Part shown: positions 35,022-43,887 of the stretch, in pieces
Layout: the number at the start of each line of letters is the position of its first letter
How positions within the stretch are numbered: the stretch's first letter is position 1
Origin: Candidatus Intestinimonas stercoravium
Lineage (GTDB): Bacteria; Bacillota; Clostridia; Oscillospirales; Oscillospiraceae
DNA: 64,000 nucleotides
Direction of reading: 5' to 3'
Assembly (NCBI GenBank): GCA_019117605.1
Contig: DWZK01000116.1
Coordinates: forward strand, 1-64,000
The notes under the pieces: model-generated
Databases searched by the model: none
What the model saw: the letters and a program-made list of their open reading frames with translations, nothing else
What the model was told of the DNA's origin: nothing
Made by a program: the position numbers and the translations under genes

Positions 35022-35053
35022 GGCGGCGCAGCATCTTCTTGGAGGTTCGTGAT

Positions 35054-35656
35054 ATGCAGTATTTTCCGCCCGCGCTGGAGCGGCTCACCGAGCAGTTCGC
35101 CCGGCTGCCCGGCATCGGCAGCAAGACCGCCCAGCGCCTGGCCTTCTATGTCCTCTCCCAGCCGGAGGAGGACGCCCAGGAGTTCGCCGATGCCATCCTG
35201 GCGGCGAAAAAGACGATCTCCCTCTGCCCGGTGTGCCAGAACCTCACCGAAGGGGAGGGGCCCTGCGCCATCTGCCGCAGCGACAAGCGGGATGGCGGCG
35301 TGATCTGCGTGGTGGCCGACCCCAAGGACGTGGTGGCCATGGAGCGGGCCCGGGAGTACAGCGGGCGCTACCATGTGCTCCACGGGGTGATCTCCCCCAT
35401 GAACCATGTGGGACCGGATGACCTCCACATCAAGGAGCTGGTGGAGCGGGTGGCGGCCGGCGGGGTCCGGGAGGTCATCATGGCCACCAACCCGGACACC
35501 GAGGGAGAGGCCACCGCCATGTATCTGGCCCGGCTCCTCCGCCCCTTCGGGGTGAAGATCACCCGCCTGGCCTACGGTGTGCCGGTGGGCGGGCACCTGG
35601 AGTACGCCGACGACGCCACCCTCATGCGGGCCCTGGAGGGCCGGAGGGAGATCTGA
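35054..35656 (+). CDS. recR: Recombination protein RecR
   Basis: This 200-aa protein acts with RecO and RecF in loading RecA at gaps. It has the N-terminal helix-hairpin-helix (LPGIGSKTAQRLAF near 20-33), a zinc finger with CPVC and CAIC knuckles at about 58-76, and a Toprim domain with DGGVICVVADPKDV and NPDTEGEATAMYL. ATG 35054 is chosen because GGAGG is eight bases upstream; a TTG five codons earlier is rejected. A strong terminator follows. Confidence 0.96.
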   Translation: MQYFPPALERLTEQFARLPGIGSKTAQRLAFYVLSQPEEDAQEFADAILAAKKTISLCPVCQNLTEGEGPCAICRSDKRDGGVICVVADPKDVVAMERAREYSGRYHVLHGVISPMNHVGPDDLHIKELVERVAAGGVREVIMATNPDTEGEATAMYLARLLRPFGVKITRLAYGVPVGGHLEYADDATLMRALEGRREI

Positions 35657-35664
35657 ACACACAG

Positions 35665-35702
35665 AAAGCTGGTCCCCACAGGCAGTGGGGACCAGCTTTT
35701 TT
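35665..35702 (+). terminator. Terminator after recR
   Basis: A perfect stem of about 14 bp (AAGCTGGTCCCCA and complement) with a short loop ends in TTTTTT. It closes the rpe-recR unit and may also act on the convergent ECF gene. Confidence 0.95.
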
Positions 35703-35749
35703 CGGCCGGTCAGATATAGAGGTGCGCACGGCGCCCCGGGCCAGCGCGC

Positions 35750-36340
35750 TCATCCCCGTTCGGGCAGGAGATGGCTCCTGCGGAGGGCGGAGAGGAGGAC
35801 CACCGCCAGAGGCGGGGCGGCCACGATGGCGATGACCGAATTGAAGAGAGAGGCGGAGACCTTCAGGGGGAGGATCGCCAGAGAGGCCTGGAAGGTGAGC
35901 CCTTCCACCAGCATCCCGTTGTACCAGATGTTCTTGGCGAAGTAGAGGATATAATAGACGATGCAGCCCACCACGGCGGAGGCCAGGAAGCGGGGGTAGC
36001 CCCCCTTCTTCATGGGCAGATCCAGATGGCCCCTCCGCCCGGCATAGGCCGCCAGCCCGGCGGCCAGGCCCATGAGGCCCTTATTGATGAAGGTCAGCCA
36101 GGCCTCCGAGGCGTAGGCGGGGAAAGTCAAGTCGTAAAGGGCGGAGCCCAGGCCGGAGGCCAGCCCGCCGGCGGGGCCGAACAGGAGCCCGGAGAGCACG
36201 CAGACGATGTTGGCCAGGGTGAAGCTGGTGTTCCCCCCGATGGATACGGGGATGACGATCCGGGCGTAGTTGCTGACGAACACCAGGGCGGTCATCATGC
36301 CCAAAAAAGCCACATGGCGGCTGGAGAAACGCTCTTTCAT
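35750..36340 (-). CDS. ECF transporter S component (vitamin-binding membrane protein)
   Basis: This 196-aa protein has about six membrane helices and the ECF S-component pattern: FLGMMTALVFVSNY in helix 1 (the AxxxA-like region for contact with the T component), then ANIVCVLSGLLFGPAGGLASGLGSALYD in outline and FINKGLMGLAAGLAAY. It would capture a vitamin or precursor for a shared energising module coded elsewhere. The substrate cannot be told from sequence. ATG 36340 follows GGAAGTG; the longer reading has no ribosome site. It is divergent from a TetR gene. Confidence 0.82.
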   Translation of the reverse strand: MKERFSSRHVAFLGMMTALVFVSNYARIVIPVSIGGNTSFTLANIVCVLSGLLFGPAGGLASGLGSALYDLTFPAYASEAWLTFINKGLMGLAAGLAAYAGRRGHLDLPMKKGGYPRFLASAVVGCIVYYILYFAKNIWYNGMLVEGLTFQASLAILPLKVSASLFNSVIAIVAAPPLAVVLLSALRRSHLLPERG

Positions 36341-36401
36341 GGGATGCACTTCCTTTTCCTCAGATCCTTGTGTCCCTATTATATGCAGATACTGGACCTG
36401 T

Positions 36402-36463
36402 TTCAAATCTCAGTTTTAGAAAAAATGATAAGGTCAGATTTGAATGAAAATAATTCATTGACT
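36402..36463. promoter_or_regulatory. Divergent ECF/TetR control region
   Basis: Between the divergent genes, TTCAAATCT (36402-36410) and AGATTTGAA (36436-36444) form a 9-bp perfect inverted repeat with 25-bp spacing, and TTGACT (36458-36463) may be the -35 of the TetR gene. The AT-rich sequence stands out from the GC-rich genome and is a likely operator. Confidence 0.5.
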
Positions 36464-36505
36464 ATAGTTCGATCATGTGTTAAGCTGTTGCGTGGAGGGA
36501 TGAGG

Positions 36506-37081
36506 ATGAGAGGGAAACGGATCGTCAAGGCGCCGGAGGAGCGCCGGCAGGAGATCTTGGACGCGGCTATGAAGCTCTTTTCGGAGAAGGGCTATGAGGA
36601 GACCTCCATGGCGGACATCGCCCGGGAGGTGGGGGTGGTCCAGGGCCTGTGCTACCGCTATTTCGACTCCAAGCAGAAGCTCTTCCAGGAGGCCATGGAG
36701 CGGTATGTGGAGGAGTGCTGCGCCGCCTTCCTGCCGGTGATCCACGACCGGAGCCGCACCATCCGGGAGCGGCTGGGGCGGATGGCGGCGGCGGTGGCGG
36801 CCAGCGACCGGCAGGAGCGCTACAGCGCTTTCTACCACCACCCGGGGAACCAGCTCCTCCATGAGGAGCTCAGCCTCCGCATCTGCCGCTATCTGCTGCC
36901 CCATGTGACGGAAGAGCTCCGGGCGGCCTGCGCCGCGGGGGAGCTCTCCCTGCCCTATCCGGAGGTGACGGCCAGCTACCTGCTCCACGCACAGATCGGA
37001 CTGGTGGGAGAGGGGGAGCTCCCCCTGGAGGCGCGGATGGGGGAGGTCCTCCGCTACGCGGAGAAGATCCTGGAGAGATAG
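36506..37081 (+). CDS. TetR/AcrR family regulator
   Basis: This 191-aa protein has a clear TetR helix-turn-helix at residues 8-50 (ILDAAMKLFSEKGYEETSMADIAREVGVVQGLCYRYFDSK in outline) and a helical C-terminal ligand domain. The second ATG at 36506 is preferred, with GGAGGG six bases upstream; ATG 36500 touches the ribosome site. It is divergent from the ECF S component and may respond to that vitamin or to a toxic compound. The ligand is unknown. Confidence 0.85.
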   Translation: MRGKRIVKAPEERRQEILDAAMKLFSEKGYEETSMADIAREVGVVQGLCYRYFDSKQKLFQEAMERYVEECCAAFLPVIHDRSRTIRERLGRMAAAVAASDRQERYSAFYHHPGNQLLHEELSLRICRYLLPHVTEELRAACAAGELSLPYPEVTASYLLHAQIGLVGEGELPLEARMGEVLRYAEKILER

Positions 37082-37185
37082 CAGGCATCTATATCCGCTA
37101 TCGCCCCGGCGGCTGTGCCGCCGGGGCAGCTGCGGCCCATCAAATGAATCAAATTCAATGAATAGAAGTCAAAGGAGCGATATGT

Positions 37186-37821
37186 ATGCGCGATCATCTG
37201 TACGATTCCCGGGAAAATTTCGACCGGCAGGCGGACCGGTACGACACAGCCGGCTGCGGCGCCCACGCCAGGAAGCTCTACCCCCTGGTCCTGGCCCAGC
37301 TCGCCCAGATCCCCCACCGGAGGATCCTGGACCTGGGCTGCGGGACGGGGGAGCTGCTGGCCTCCATCCGGGGGCGGTGGCCGGAGACGGTGTGCGCCGG
37401 GCTGGACTTGTCCCCCAGGATGCTGGAGGTGGCCCGGCGGAAGCTGGGAGAGGGAGCGGAGCTGGTACAGGGAGAGGCGGGGAGCCTGCCGTTCCGGGAG
37501 GAGCAGTTCGACGTGGTCCTCTGCACCGACTCCTTCCACCACTACCCGGACCCCGGCCGGGTCCTGGAGGAGGTGGCCCGGGTGCTCCTGCCCGGGGGCG
37601 TGTTCCTCCTGGCGGACACCACCGCGCCCGGCCCCTTCCGCCAGGCGATCGACCTCCTGCTGCCCTACGGGCGGGGCGGGGACGTACACCTTTACGGCAC
37701 GGAGGAGCTGCGGCAGCTGCTCTCGCGCTATCTCCAGGGGGCGGAGTGCCGCCGGGCGGACGCCACCAGCCTCCTGGCCTGGGGGATCAAGGGCCGCGCC
37801 TCCGGGGCAAAAGGGGGTTGA
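37186..37821 (+). CDS. SAM-dependent methyltransferase (class I)
   Basis: This 211-aa protein carries Methyltransf_11 motifs: ILDLGCGTGELL at about 46-57 (motif I), AGLDLSPRML at 71-80 with the acidic ribose ligand, FDVVLCTDSFHHYPD near 109-123, and RVLLPGGVFLL near 132-142. The N-terminus YDSRENFDRQADRYD resembles small-molecule methyltransferases. GGAG lies eight bases before the ATG. The substrate is unknown. Its stop codon overlaps the -35 box of the his operon. Confidence 0.88.
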   Translation: MRDHLYDSRENFDRQADRYDTAGCGAHARKLYPLVLAQLAQIPHRRILDLGCGTGELLASIRGRWPETVCAGLDLSPRMLEVARRKLGEGAELVQGEAGSLPFREEQFDVVLCTDSFHHYPDPGRVLEEVARVLLPGGVFLLADTTAPGPFRQAIDLLLPYGRGGDVHLYGTEELRQLLSRYLQGAECRRADATSLLAWGIKGRASGAKGG

Positions 37822-37880
37822 CAGGAGGGGGAGATCCGGGTATCATTACAAATGATACTTTAGCATGGTAGCATACTAAA
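37818..37880 (+). promoter_or_regulatory. his operon promoter with two palindromes
   Basis: TTGACA (37818-37823) and TATCAT (37841-37846) are 17 bp apart. A perfect dyad TATCATT-ACA-AATGATA (37841-37857) covers the -10, and an imperfect 22-bp dyad TTTAGCATGGT/AGCATACTAAA (37859-37880) follows the start site. These are good operator candidates; the second recalls TrpR/YerC-family sites proposed for histidine genes in Firmicutes. Confidence 0.8.
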
Positions 37881-37899
37881 TTACAGGAGGCGGCACGCC

Positions 37900-38955
37900 A
37901 TGTCCACCTTTTTCAGTCCGCTCCTGGCGGACCTGGCCCCCTATGTCCCTGGGGAGCAGCCCCAGGACCGGGCCTATGTGAAGCTCAACACCAATGAATC
38001 CCCCTACCCCCCTCCGCCGGGGGTGGCCTGGGCCCTGGGCGGCCGGGAGGTGGAGGACCTGCGCCTCTATCCCGACCCGGCGGCCAAGGCCCTGAAGGCG
38101 GCCCTGGCCCGGCAGTACGGGGTGGGGGAGGACCAGGTCTTCGTGGGCAACGGCTCGGACGAGGTGCTGGACTTCGCCTTCCTGGCCTACGCCACCGACG
38201 GCCGGGGGGTGGCCTTCCCCGATATCACCTACGGGTTCTACCCCGTGTTCGCGGCGCTCCACCGGGTGGAGGCCCGGGCCATCCCCCTGCGGGAGGGGTT
38301 CCGGCTGGCGGTGGAGGACTACGCCCGCCTGGGCCGGACGATCGTCATCGCCAACCCCAACGCCCCCACCGGCCTGGCCCTGCGCCGGGACGAGGTGGAA
38401 CAGGTGGTCCGCGCAAACCCGGACAGCGTGGTGGTGATCGACGAGGCATATGTGGACTTCGGGGCGGAGAGCGCGGTGCCTCTGGTGGCCCGGTACGAGA
38501 ACCTGCTGGTGGTGCAGACCTTCTCCAAGTCCCGCTCCATGGCGGGGGCCCGGCTGGGCTATGCCATCGGCTGCCCCGCCCTCATCCGGGACCTGGCGAC
38601 TATCCAGTTCTCCACCAACCCCTACAACGTGAGCCGCATGGCCCTGCGGGCGGGGGAGCAGGCCCTGGCGGAGCAGGCCTATTTCGACGACAACTGCCGG
38701 AAGATCCAGGAGACCCGGGCCTATACCAAGGCGGCCCTGGAGGCGCTGGGCTTCTTCTGCACCGACTCCCGGGCCAACTTCCTCTTCGCACGGCACCCAC
38801 GGCTGGCGGGGGAGGCCCTCTACCGGGGGCTGAAGGAGCGGGGGGTCCTGGTGCGCTGGTTCGACAGCCCCAGGATCCGGGATTTCAACAGGATCACCAT
38901 CGGCACCCGGCCCCAGATGGACCTGCTGCTGGAGAAAGTGAGGGAACTGCTGTGA
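37900..38955 (+). CDS. hisC: Histidinol-phosphate aminotransferase
   Basis: This 351-aa fold-type I PLP enzyme makes histidinol phosphate. KLNTNESPYPPP at 28-39 is the family start, NGSDEVL near 84-90, ANPNAPTG near 151-158, DEAYVDF near 181-187, and Lys210 in TFSKSRSMAGARLG binds PLP. AGGAGG lies nine bases before the ATG. It heads the his operon and its stop overlaps the hisB start. Confidence 0.96.
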   Translation: MSTFFSPLLADLAPYVPGEQPQDRAYVKLNTNESPYPPPPGVAWALGGREVEDLRLYPDPAAKALKAALARQYGVGEDQVFVGNGSDEVLDFAFLAYATDGRGVAFPDITYGFYPVFAALHRVEARAIPLREGFRLAVEDYARLGRTIVIANPNAPTGLALRRDEVEQVVRANPDSVVVIDEAYVDFGAESAVPLVARYENLLVVQTFSKSRSMAGARLGYAIGCPALIRDLATIQFSTNPYNVSRMALRAGEQALAEQAYFDDNCRKIQETRAYTKAALEALGFFCTDSRANFLFARHPRLAGEALYRGLKERGVLVRWFDSPRIRDFNRITIGTRPQMDLLLEKVRELL

Positions 38956-39542
38956 GGAGAGCGGATATCGCGCGCAAGACAGCGGAGACGGATATCGCCC
39001 TGGCCCTGGACCTGGACGGCCGGGGGGAGAGCCGCATCGAGAGCGGCGTGGGCTTTTTGGACCATATGCTGACCCTCCTGGCCCGGCACGGCGGGCTGGA
39101 TCTGGACCTCACCTGCCGGGGGGATACCTGGGTGGATGACCACCACAGCGTGGAGGACACCGGCATCGCCCTGGGGGACGCGGTCCGGCAGGCCCTGGGA
39201 GACAAGCGGGGCATCCGCCGGTACGCATCCCTCTGCCTGCCCATGGACGAGGCCCTGGTGCTCTGCGCGCTGGATGTCTCCGGCCGGGGCGGGTGCTATG
39301 GGGCGCTGGACTTCCCGAGCCAGAAGATCGGGACCTTCGACACCGAGCTGGTGTGGGAGTTCATGACCGCCTTCGCGGTCCATGCCGGCGTGACCCTCCA
39401 CTTCCGGCAGCTCAGCGGCCGCAACGCCCACCACATCGCGGAGGCGGCCTTCAAGGGACTGGGCCGGGCCCTCCGGGAGGCGGTGTCGATCGACGGAGCC
39501 TTCCAGGATCGGGTGCCCTCCACCAAGGGCACGCTGGGATAG
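38952..39542 (+). CDS. hisB: Imidazoleglycerol-phosphate dehydratase
   Basis: This 196-aa enzyme removes water from imidazole glycerol phosphate. The manganese site is visible in HMLTLLARHG, DDHHSVEDTGIALG (near 61-74) and SGRNAHHIAEAAFK (near 155-168). It starts at GTG overlapping the hisC stop (GTGA). It lacks the phosphatase domain of the bifunctional enterobacterial HisB, so a separate histidinol phosphatase must exist elsewhere. Confidence 0.96.
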   Translation: MRRADIARKTAETDIALALDLDGRGESRIESGVGFLDHMLTLLARHGGLDLDLTCRGDTWVDDHHSVEDTGIALGDAVRQALGDKRGIRRYASLCLPMDEALVLCALDVSGRGGCYGALDFPSQKIGTFDTELVWEFMTAFAVHAGVTLHFRQLSGRNAHHIAEAAFKGLGRALREAVSIDGAFQDRVPSTKGTLG

Positions 39543-39553
39543 GGGGAGCGGAT

Positions 39554-40633
39554 ATGCTGGAACAGGAGCTCAGCCGCCTCTACGAGGGGTATGGCTATCG
39601 GAAATTCCGGATGTCCAAGTTCGAGGAGTACGACCTGTACGCCCGGAACAAGGACTTCCTCAAGAGCGGACATATCATCACCTTCACCGACGTGGACGGG
39701 TCCCTCAAGGCCCTGAAGCCGGACGTCACCCTCTCCATCATCAAGAACGACCGGGGAGAGGGGGGGAAGGTCTACTATAACGAGAACGTCTATCGGGAGA
39801 TGGGCGGCGTGTTCCGGGAGATCCTCCAGGTGGGGGTGGAGTCGGTGGGCGATATCGACCCCTATGCCGAGGCGGAGGTGCTGGCCATGGCGGTCCAGTC
39901 CCTCCAGGCCTTCTCCCAGGACTATGTGCTGGACGTATCCCACATCGGCTTTTTGGGTGGCCTGCTGGACGGCATGGGCCTGGAGGGGGCGGACCGGACG
40001 GGGGTGCTGGGCCTCCTGGCGGAGAAGAACGCCCCCGGCGTCCAGTCCATGGTCCGGCAGGGGGCCCTCACCGGGGAGCAGGGGGAGGCCCTCCGGCGGC
40101 TCATGGAGATCTGCGCCCCTCTCCGGGAGGGGCTCGCCCAGGCGGGAGCGCTGGCCCGGGGCGGGGCCGCGGCGGAGGCCCTGGAGCAGCTCTCCCGGAC
40201 GGCGGACGTGCTGGAGGCCTTCGGCCTCTCGGACCGGGTGCGCCTGGACTTCTCCCTGGTGAACAGCCTGGACTACTACAACGGCGTCATCTTCCAGGGG
40301 TTCCTCCAGGGGGTCCCCTTCGCCGTGCTCTCCGGCGGGCGCTATGACAACCTGCCCCGGAAGATGGGGAAGAAGGTGGGGGCGGTGGGCTTCGCCCTGT
40401 ACATGGGGCTGGTAGAGCGCTATTTCGGCGGCCAGCGGCCCCAGGAGGCGGACCTGCTCCTCACCTATGGGCCGGACGCGGACCTGGAGGGGCTGGCCGC
40501 TCTGACCGCCGAACTGCGCGGAGCGGGCCTGCGGGTCCTCTGCCGGCGGGAGGGCGGCAGTGGCCCGGCGGTCCCCTGCGCCCGGCAGGCGCGGTATCAC
40601 ACCGGCATGGGCCGGGAGGAGGTGGGCGTATGA
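39554..40633 (+). CDS. hisZ: ATP phosphoribosyltransferase regulatory subunit
   Basis: This 359-aa protein is a class II histidyl-tRNA synthetase paralogue without tRNA-charging function: DGSLKALKPDVTLSIIK (motif 2 region), SLDYYNGVIFQGFL near 235-248 and SGGRYDNL near 260 are retained. It is required because hisG here is the short form. The ATG has GGAG a few bases upstream, 11 bp after hisB; out-of-frame sequence before it in longer readings is rejected. Confidence 0.95.
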   Translation: MLEQELSRLYEGYGYRKFRMSKFEEYDLYARNKDFLKSGHIITFTDVDGSLKALKPDVTLSIIKNDRGEGGKVYYNENVYREMGGVFREILQVGVESVGDIDPYAEAEVLAMAVQSLQAFSQDYVLDVSHIGFLGGLLDGMGLEGADRTGVLGLLAEKNAPGVQSMVRQGALTGEQGEALRRLMEICAPLREGLAQAGALARGGAAAEALEQLSRTADVLEAFGLSDRVRLDFSLVNSLDYYNGVIFQGFLQGVPFAVLSGGRYDNLPRKMGKKVGAVGFALYMGLVERYFGGQRPQEADLLLTYGPDADLEGLAALTAELRGAGLRVLCRREGGSGPAVPCARQARYHTGMGREEVGV

Positions 40634-41247
40634 TCAGCGTGGCGCTGCCCAAAGGGCGGCTGGGAGAGAAGGCGTACAGTCTCATGGCCGCCGCGGGCTA
40701 CGACTGCCCCTCCATCCTGGAGAAGAACCGGAAGCTGACCTTCGAGGACCCGGAGAAGGGGATACGCTACTTCTGGGTGAAGCCCTCCGACGTGAGCATC
40801 TATGTGGAGCGGGGGGCCGCCGACGTGGGCATCGCGGGCAAGGACATCCTGGCCGAGTACCGGCCCGATCTCTACGAGCTGCTGGATCTGGGCATCGGCC
40901 GGTGCCGGATGTGCGTGGCCGGTCCCGAGGGCTTCCGGGACGACCCGGACCGGGCCCTCCGGGTGGCCACCAAGTTCCCCCACATCGCGGGGGCCTACTA
41001 CGAGTCCCGGTCCCGGGATATCGACGTGATCAAGCTCAACGGCTCCATCGAGCTGGCCCCGATCCTGGGCCTGTCCGATGTGATCGTGGACATCGTGGAG
41101 ACGGGGAAGACCCTGCTGGAGAACCATCTGGCCCCCCTGGAGACGATCATGGAGATCAGCGCCCGCTTCGTGTGCAGCAAGGTGAGCTACAAGTTCAAGC
41201 GGGAAGAGGTGCTCCGTCTCCGGGACGCCCTGGAGCGGGGACTGTGA
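40630..41247 (+). CDS. hisG: ATP phosphoribosyltransferase, short form
   Basis: This 205-aa catalytic subunit performs the first step of histidine synthesis. ISVALPKGRLGEKA at 2-15, AADVGIAGKDIL near 59-70 and DIVETGKTLLENHL near 155-168 (the PRPP loop) are conserved. It lacks the C-terminal regulatory domain of the long form, which is consistent with hisZ next to it. The ATG overlaps the hisZ stop (ATGA). Confidence 0.97.
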   Translation: MISVALPKGRLGEKAYSLMAAAGYDCPSILEKNRKLTFEDPEKGIRYFWVKPSDVSIYVERGAADVGIAGKDILAEYRPDLYELLDLGIGRCRMCVAGPEGFRDDPDRALRVATKFPHIAGAYYESRSRDIDVIKLNGSIELAPILGLSDVIVDIVETGKTLLENHLAPLETIMEISARFVCSKVSYKFKREEVLRLRDALERGL

Positions 41248-41261
41248 GGGGAGAGACGACG

Positions 41262-42548
41262 ATGAAGATCTATGATATGAGCCAGGTGGCGGACAGGGAC
41301 ATCTTCCTCCGCCAGAGCGGCGGGCGGGACGTGTCCGCCCCCGTGTCCCAGATCCTCCGCCGGGTACGGGAGGAGGGGGACGCCGCCCTCTTCGACCTCA
41401 CCCGGCAGTTCGACGGGGCGGAGCTCACCTGCCTGGCGGTGAGCGAGGCGGAGCTGGACGAGGCGGCGGCCCAGGTGGAGCCGGAGTTCCTGGCTGTCCT
41501 GGAGGAGGCGGCGGAGAACATCCGGGCCTTCCACAGCCGCCAGAAGCGGGAGAGCTTCGTGATGACCGAGAAGGAGGGGGTCATCCTGGGCCAGCGGGTC
41601 CTGCCCCTGGAGCGGGTGGGGATCTATGTCCCCGGGGGCACCGCCGCCTACCCCTCCACCGTGCTCATGAACGCCGTCCCCGCCCAGATCGCGGGGGTGA
41701 AGGAGATCGTCATGGTGACGCCCCCGGGGCGGGATGGGAAGGTGAGCCCCAGCATCCTGGCCGCCGCCCGCACCGCCGGGGTCCACAGGATCTTCAAGGT
41801 GGGCGGCGCCCAGGCCGTGGGGGCCCTGGCCTACGGCACGGAGAGCGTCCCCCGGGTGGATAAGATCGTGGGGCCGGGGAACGCCTATGTGGCCGAGGCC
41901 AAGAAGCAGGTGTTCGGCCAGGTGGCCATCGACATGATCGCCGGGCCCTCCGAGGTGCTGGTGGTGGCCGACGCCGCCTCCGACCCGGCCTATGTGGCGG
42001 CGGACCTCCTGTCCCAGGCGGAGCACGACAAGATGGCCTCCGCCGTGCTGGTCACCGACTCCATGGAGCTGGCCCGGGCGGTGTCCGCCGAGGTGGAGCG
42101 GCAGCTCCCCCTGCTGGAGCGGGAGGAGATCGCCCGGGCCTCCATCGAGGACAACGGCAAGATCCTGGTGACCAGGGACCTGTGGGAGGGCATCGAGGTG
42201 GCCGACCGCATCGCCCCGGAGCACCTGGAGCTGTGCCTGGACCGGCCCTTCGACTACCTGGGGGCGGTGCACAACGCCGGGTCGGTGTTCCTGGGCCGGT
42301 ACGACCCGGAGCCCCTGGGGGACTACTTCGCCGGGCCCAACCACACCCTGCCCACCTCGGGCACCGCCCGGTTCTACAGCCCCCTGTCGGTGGATGACTT
42401 CGTGAAGAAGTCCCAGTTCAGCTACTACACCCGGGAAGCCCTGGAGAAGGAATACCGGAAGGTGAGCTGCTTCGCCCGGAAGGAGGGGCTCACCGCCCAC
42501 GCCCGGGCGGTGGAGATCCGCTTCGAGGGCCGGGAGGGACAGGCATGA
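41262..42548 (+). CDS. hisD: Histidinol dehydrogenase
   Basis: This 428-aa zinc enzyme oxidises histidinol to histidine in two NAD steps. YVPGGTAAYPSTVLMNAVPAQIAG in outline, GPGNAYVAEAKKQVFG and DMIAGPSEVLVVAD are signature stretches, and the zinc/catalytic QAEHD and EHLEL segments follow. ATG 41262 comes after GGGGAGAG, 14 bp past hisG. It overlaps hisH by 4 bp. Confidence 0.97.
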   Translation: MKIYDMSQVADRDIFLRQSGGRDVSAPVSQILRRVREEGDAALFDLTRQFDGAELTCLAVSEAELDEAAAQVEPEFLAVLEEAAENIRAFHSRQKRESFVMTEKEGVILGQRVLPLERVGIYVPGGTAAYPSTVLMNAVPAQIAGVKEIVMVTPPGRDGKVSPSILAAARTAGVHRIFKVGGAQAVGALAYGTESVPRVDKIVGPGNAYVAEAKKQVFGQVAIDMIAGPSEVLVVADAASDPAYVAADLLSQAEHDKMASAVLVTDSMELARAVSAEVERQLPLLEREEIARASIEDNGKILVTRDLWEGIEVADRIAPEHLELCLDRPFDYLGAVHNAGSVFLGRYDPEPLGDYFAGPNHTLPTSGTARFYSPLSVDDFVKKSQFSYYTREALEKEYRKVSCFARKEGLTAHARAVEIRFEGREGQA

Positions 42549-43174
42549 TCGCGGTGGTGGACTACGGCGTAGGGAACCTCTTCTCCCTGCGCAGCTCCCT
42601 GGCCGCCATCGGGGCGGAGGCGGTGGTCACCCGGGACCGGGGGGAGCTGGACCGGGCGGACCGGATCGTCCTCCCCGGCGTGGGCGCCTTCGGCGACGCG
42701 GCGGAGCGCCTGCGGGAGACCGGCATGTTCCAGGCCGTGCTGGACCAGGCGGGGAGGGGGAAGCCCCTGCTTGGCATCTGCCTGGGGATGCAGCTCCTCT
42801 TCCAGCGCTCTTTCGAGTACGGGGAGCACCGGGGCCTGGGCCTGATCCCCGGGGAGGTCCGGGCGATCCGGCCGGCGATCCCGGAGGAGCTGGACGTGCC
42901 CCACATGGGCTGGAACGCCCTCCACTTCCCCAAAGACCGGCCCCGCAGCCCCCTCTTCTCCGGGCTGGAGGAGGGAGAGCATGTGTACTTCGTCCACTCC
43001 TACGCCGGCTTCGCCTGTGCGGAGAGCCTGATCGCCACCGCCGAGTACGGCGTGGAGCTCACCGCCGCCGTGCAGCGGGGGAACGTGTTCGGCACCCAGT
43101 TCCACCCCGAGAAGAGCGGGGAGACGGGACTGAAGATCTTGCGCGCCTTCTGCGCACTGGAGGGATCACCATGA
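42545..43174 (+). CDS. hisH: Imidazole glycerol phosphate synthase, glutaminase subunit
   Basis: This 209-aa class I glutamine amidotransferase supplies ammonia to HisF. The nucleophile is Cys79 in LGICLGMQLL, and the His-Glu pair is in GTQFHPEKSG near 180-189. PGVGAFGDA near 45-53 is the oxyanion region. The start overlaps the hisD stop. Confidence 0.97.
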   Translation: MIAVVDYGVGNLFSLRSSLAAIGAEAVVTRDRGELDRADRIVLPGVGAFGDAAERLRETGMFQAVLDQAGRGKPLLGICLGMQLLFQRSFEYGEHRGLGLIPGEVRAIRPAIPEELDVPHMGWNALHFPKDRPRSPLFSGLEEGEHVYFVHSYAGFACAESLIATAEYGVELTAAVQRGNVFGTQFHPEKSGETGLKILRAFCALEGSP

Positions 43175-43884
43175 TACTGCTGCCTGCGATCGACCTCTAC
43201 GGAGGGAAGGTGGTGCGGCTGACCCGGGGGGACTACCGGGAGATGACCGTCTACCGGGACGACCCCACCGCCCAGGCCGGGGACTTCCAGGCCGCCGGGG
43301 CGTCCTGGCTCCACACCGTGGACCTGGAGGGGGCCCGGGACGGCACCGCCCCCAATTTCCCCGCCGTGGCCGCCATCTGCCGCTCCACCGGCCTGAAGGT
43401 GGAGGTGGGCGGCGGCATCCGCAGCCTGGACACGGTCGACCGCTACCTCCAGGCGGGGGTGGAGCGGGTGATCCTGGGCACCAGCGCGGTCACCGACCCG
43501 GACCTCCTGGCCGAGGCCCTGGCCCGCTATGGGGAGCACATCGCCGTGGGCGTGGACATCAAAAACGGGAGGGTGGCCATCCGGGGCTGGACCGAGACGG
43601 CGGAGGGCACTGTGGAGGACTTTTTCGCCAGGCTCTGCGGCCTGGGCGTCAAGACCGTCATCTGTACCGACGTGTCCCGGGACGGCATGCTGGGCGGCGC
43701 CAACTGCGGCCTCTACCGGGCGCTGTCCGAGGCCTTCCCCCTGGACCTCATCGCCTCCGGCGGGGTGTCCGGCTACGGGGACATCGACGCGCTGGAGGAG
43801 CTGGGCCTCTACGGGGCGATCCTGGGCAAGGCCCTCTACACCGGGGCCGTGGACCTCTCCCGGGCCCTGGAAGGGAGGCGCTGA
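43171..43884 (+). CDS. hisA: ProFAR isomerase
   Basis: This 237-aa barrel isomerises ProFAR to PRFAR. Asp8 in PAIDLYGGKVVRL is the general base, and the acid lies in TDVSRDGMLGGAN near 168-180; VGGGIRS near 75-81 binds phosphate. The ATG overlaps the hisH stop (ATGA), and GGAGG is present just upstream. Confidence 0.97.
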   Translation: MILLPAIDLYGGKVVRLTRGDYREMTVYRDDPTAQAGDFQAAGASWLHTVDLEGARDGTAPNFPAVAAICRSTGLKVEVGGGIRSLDTVDRYLQAGVERVILGTSAVTDPDLLAEALARYGEHIAVGVDIKNGRVAIRGWTETAEGTVEDFFARLCGLGVKTVICTDVSRDGMLGGANCGLYRALSEAFPLDLIASGGVSGYGDIDALEELGLYGAILGKALYTGAVDLSRALEGRR

Positions 43885-43887
43885 GGG

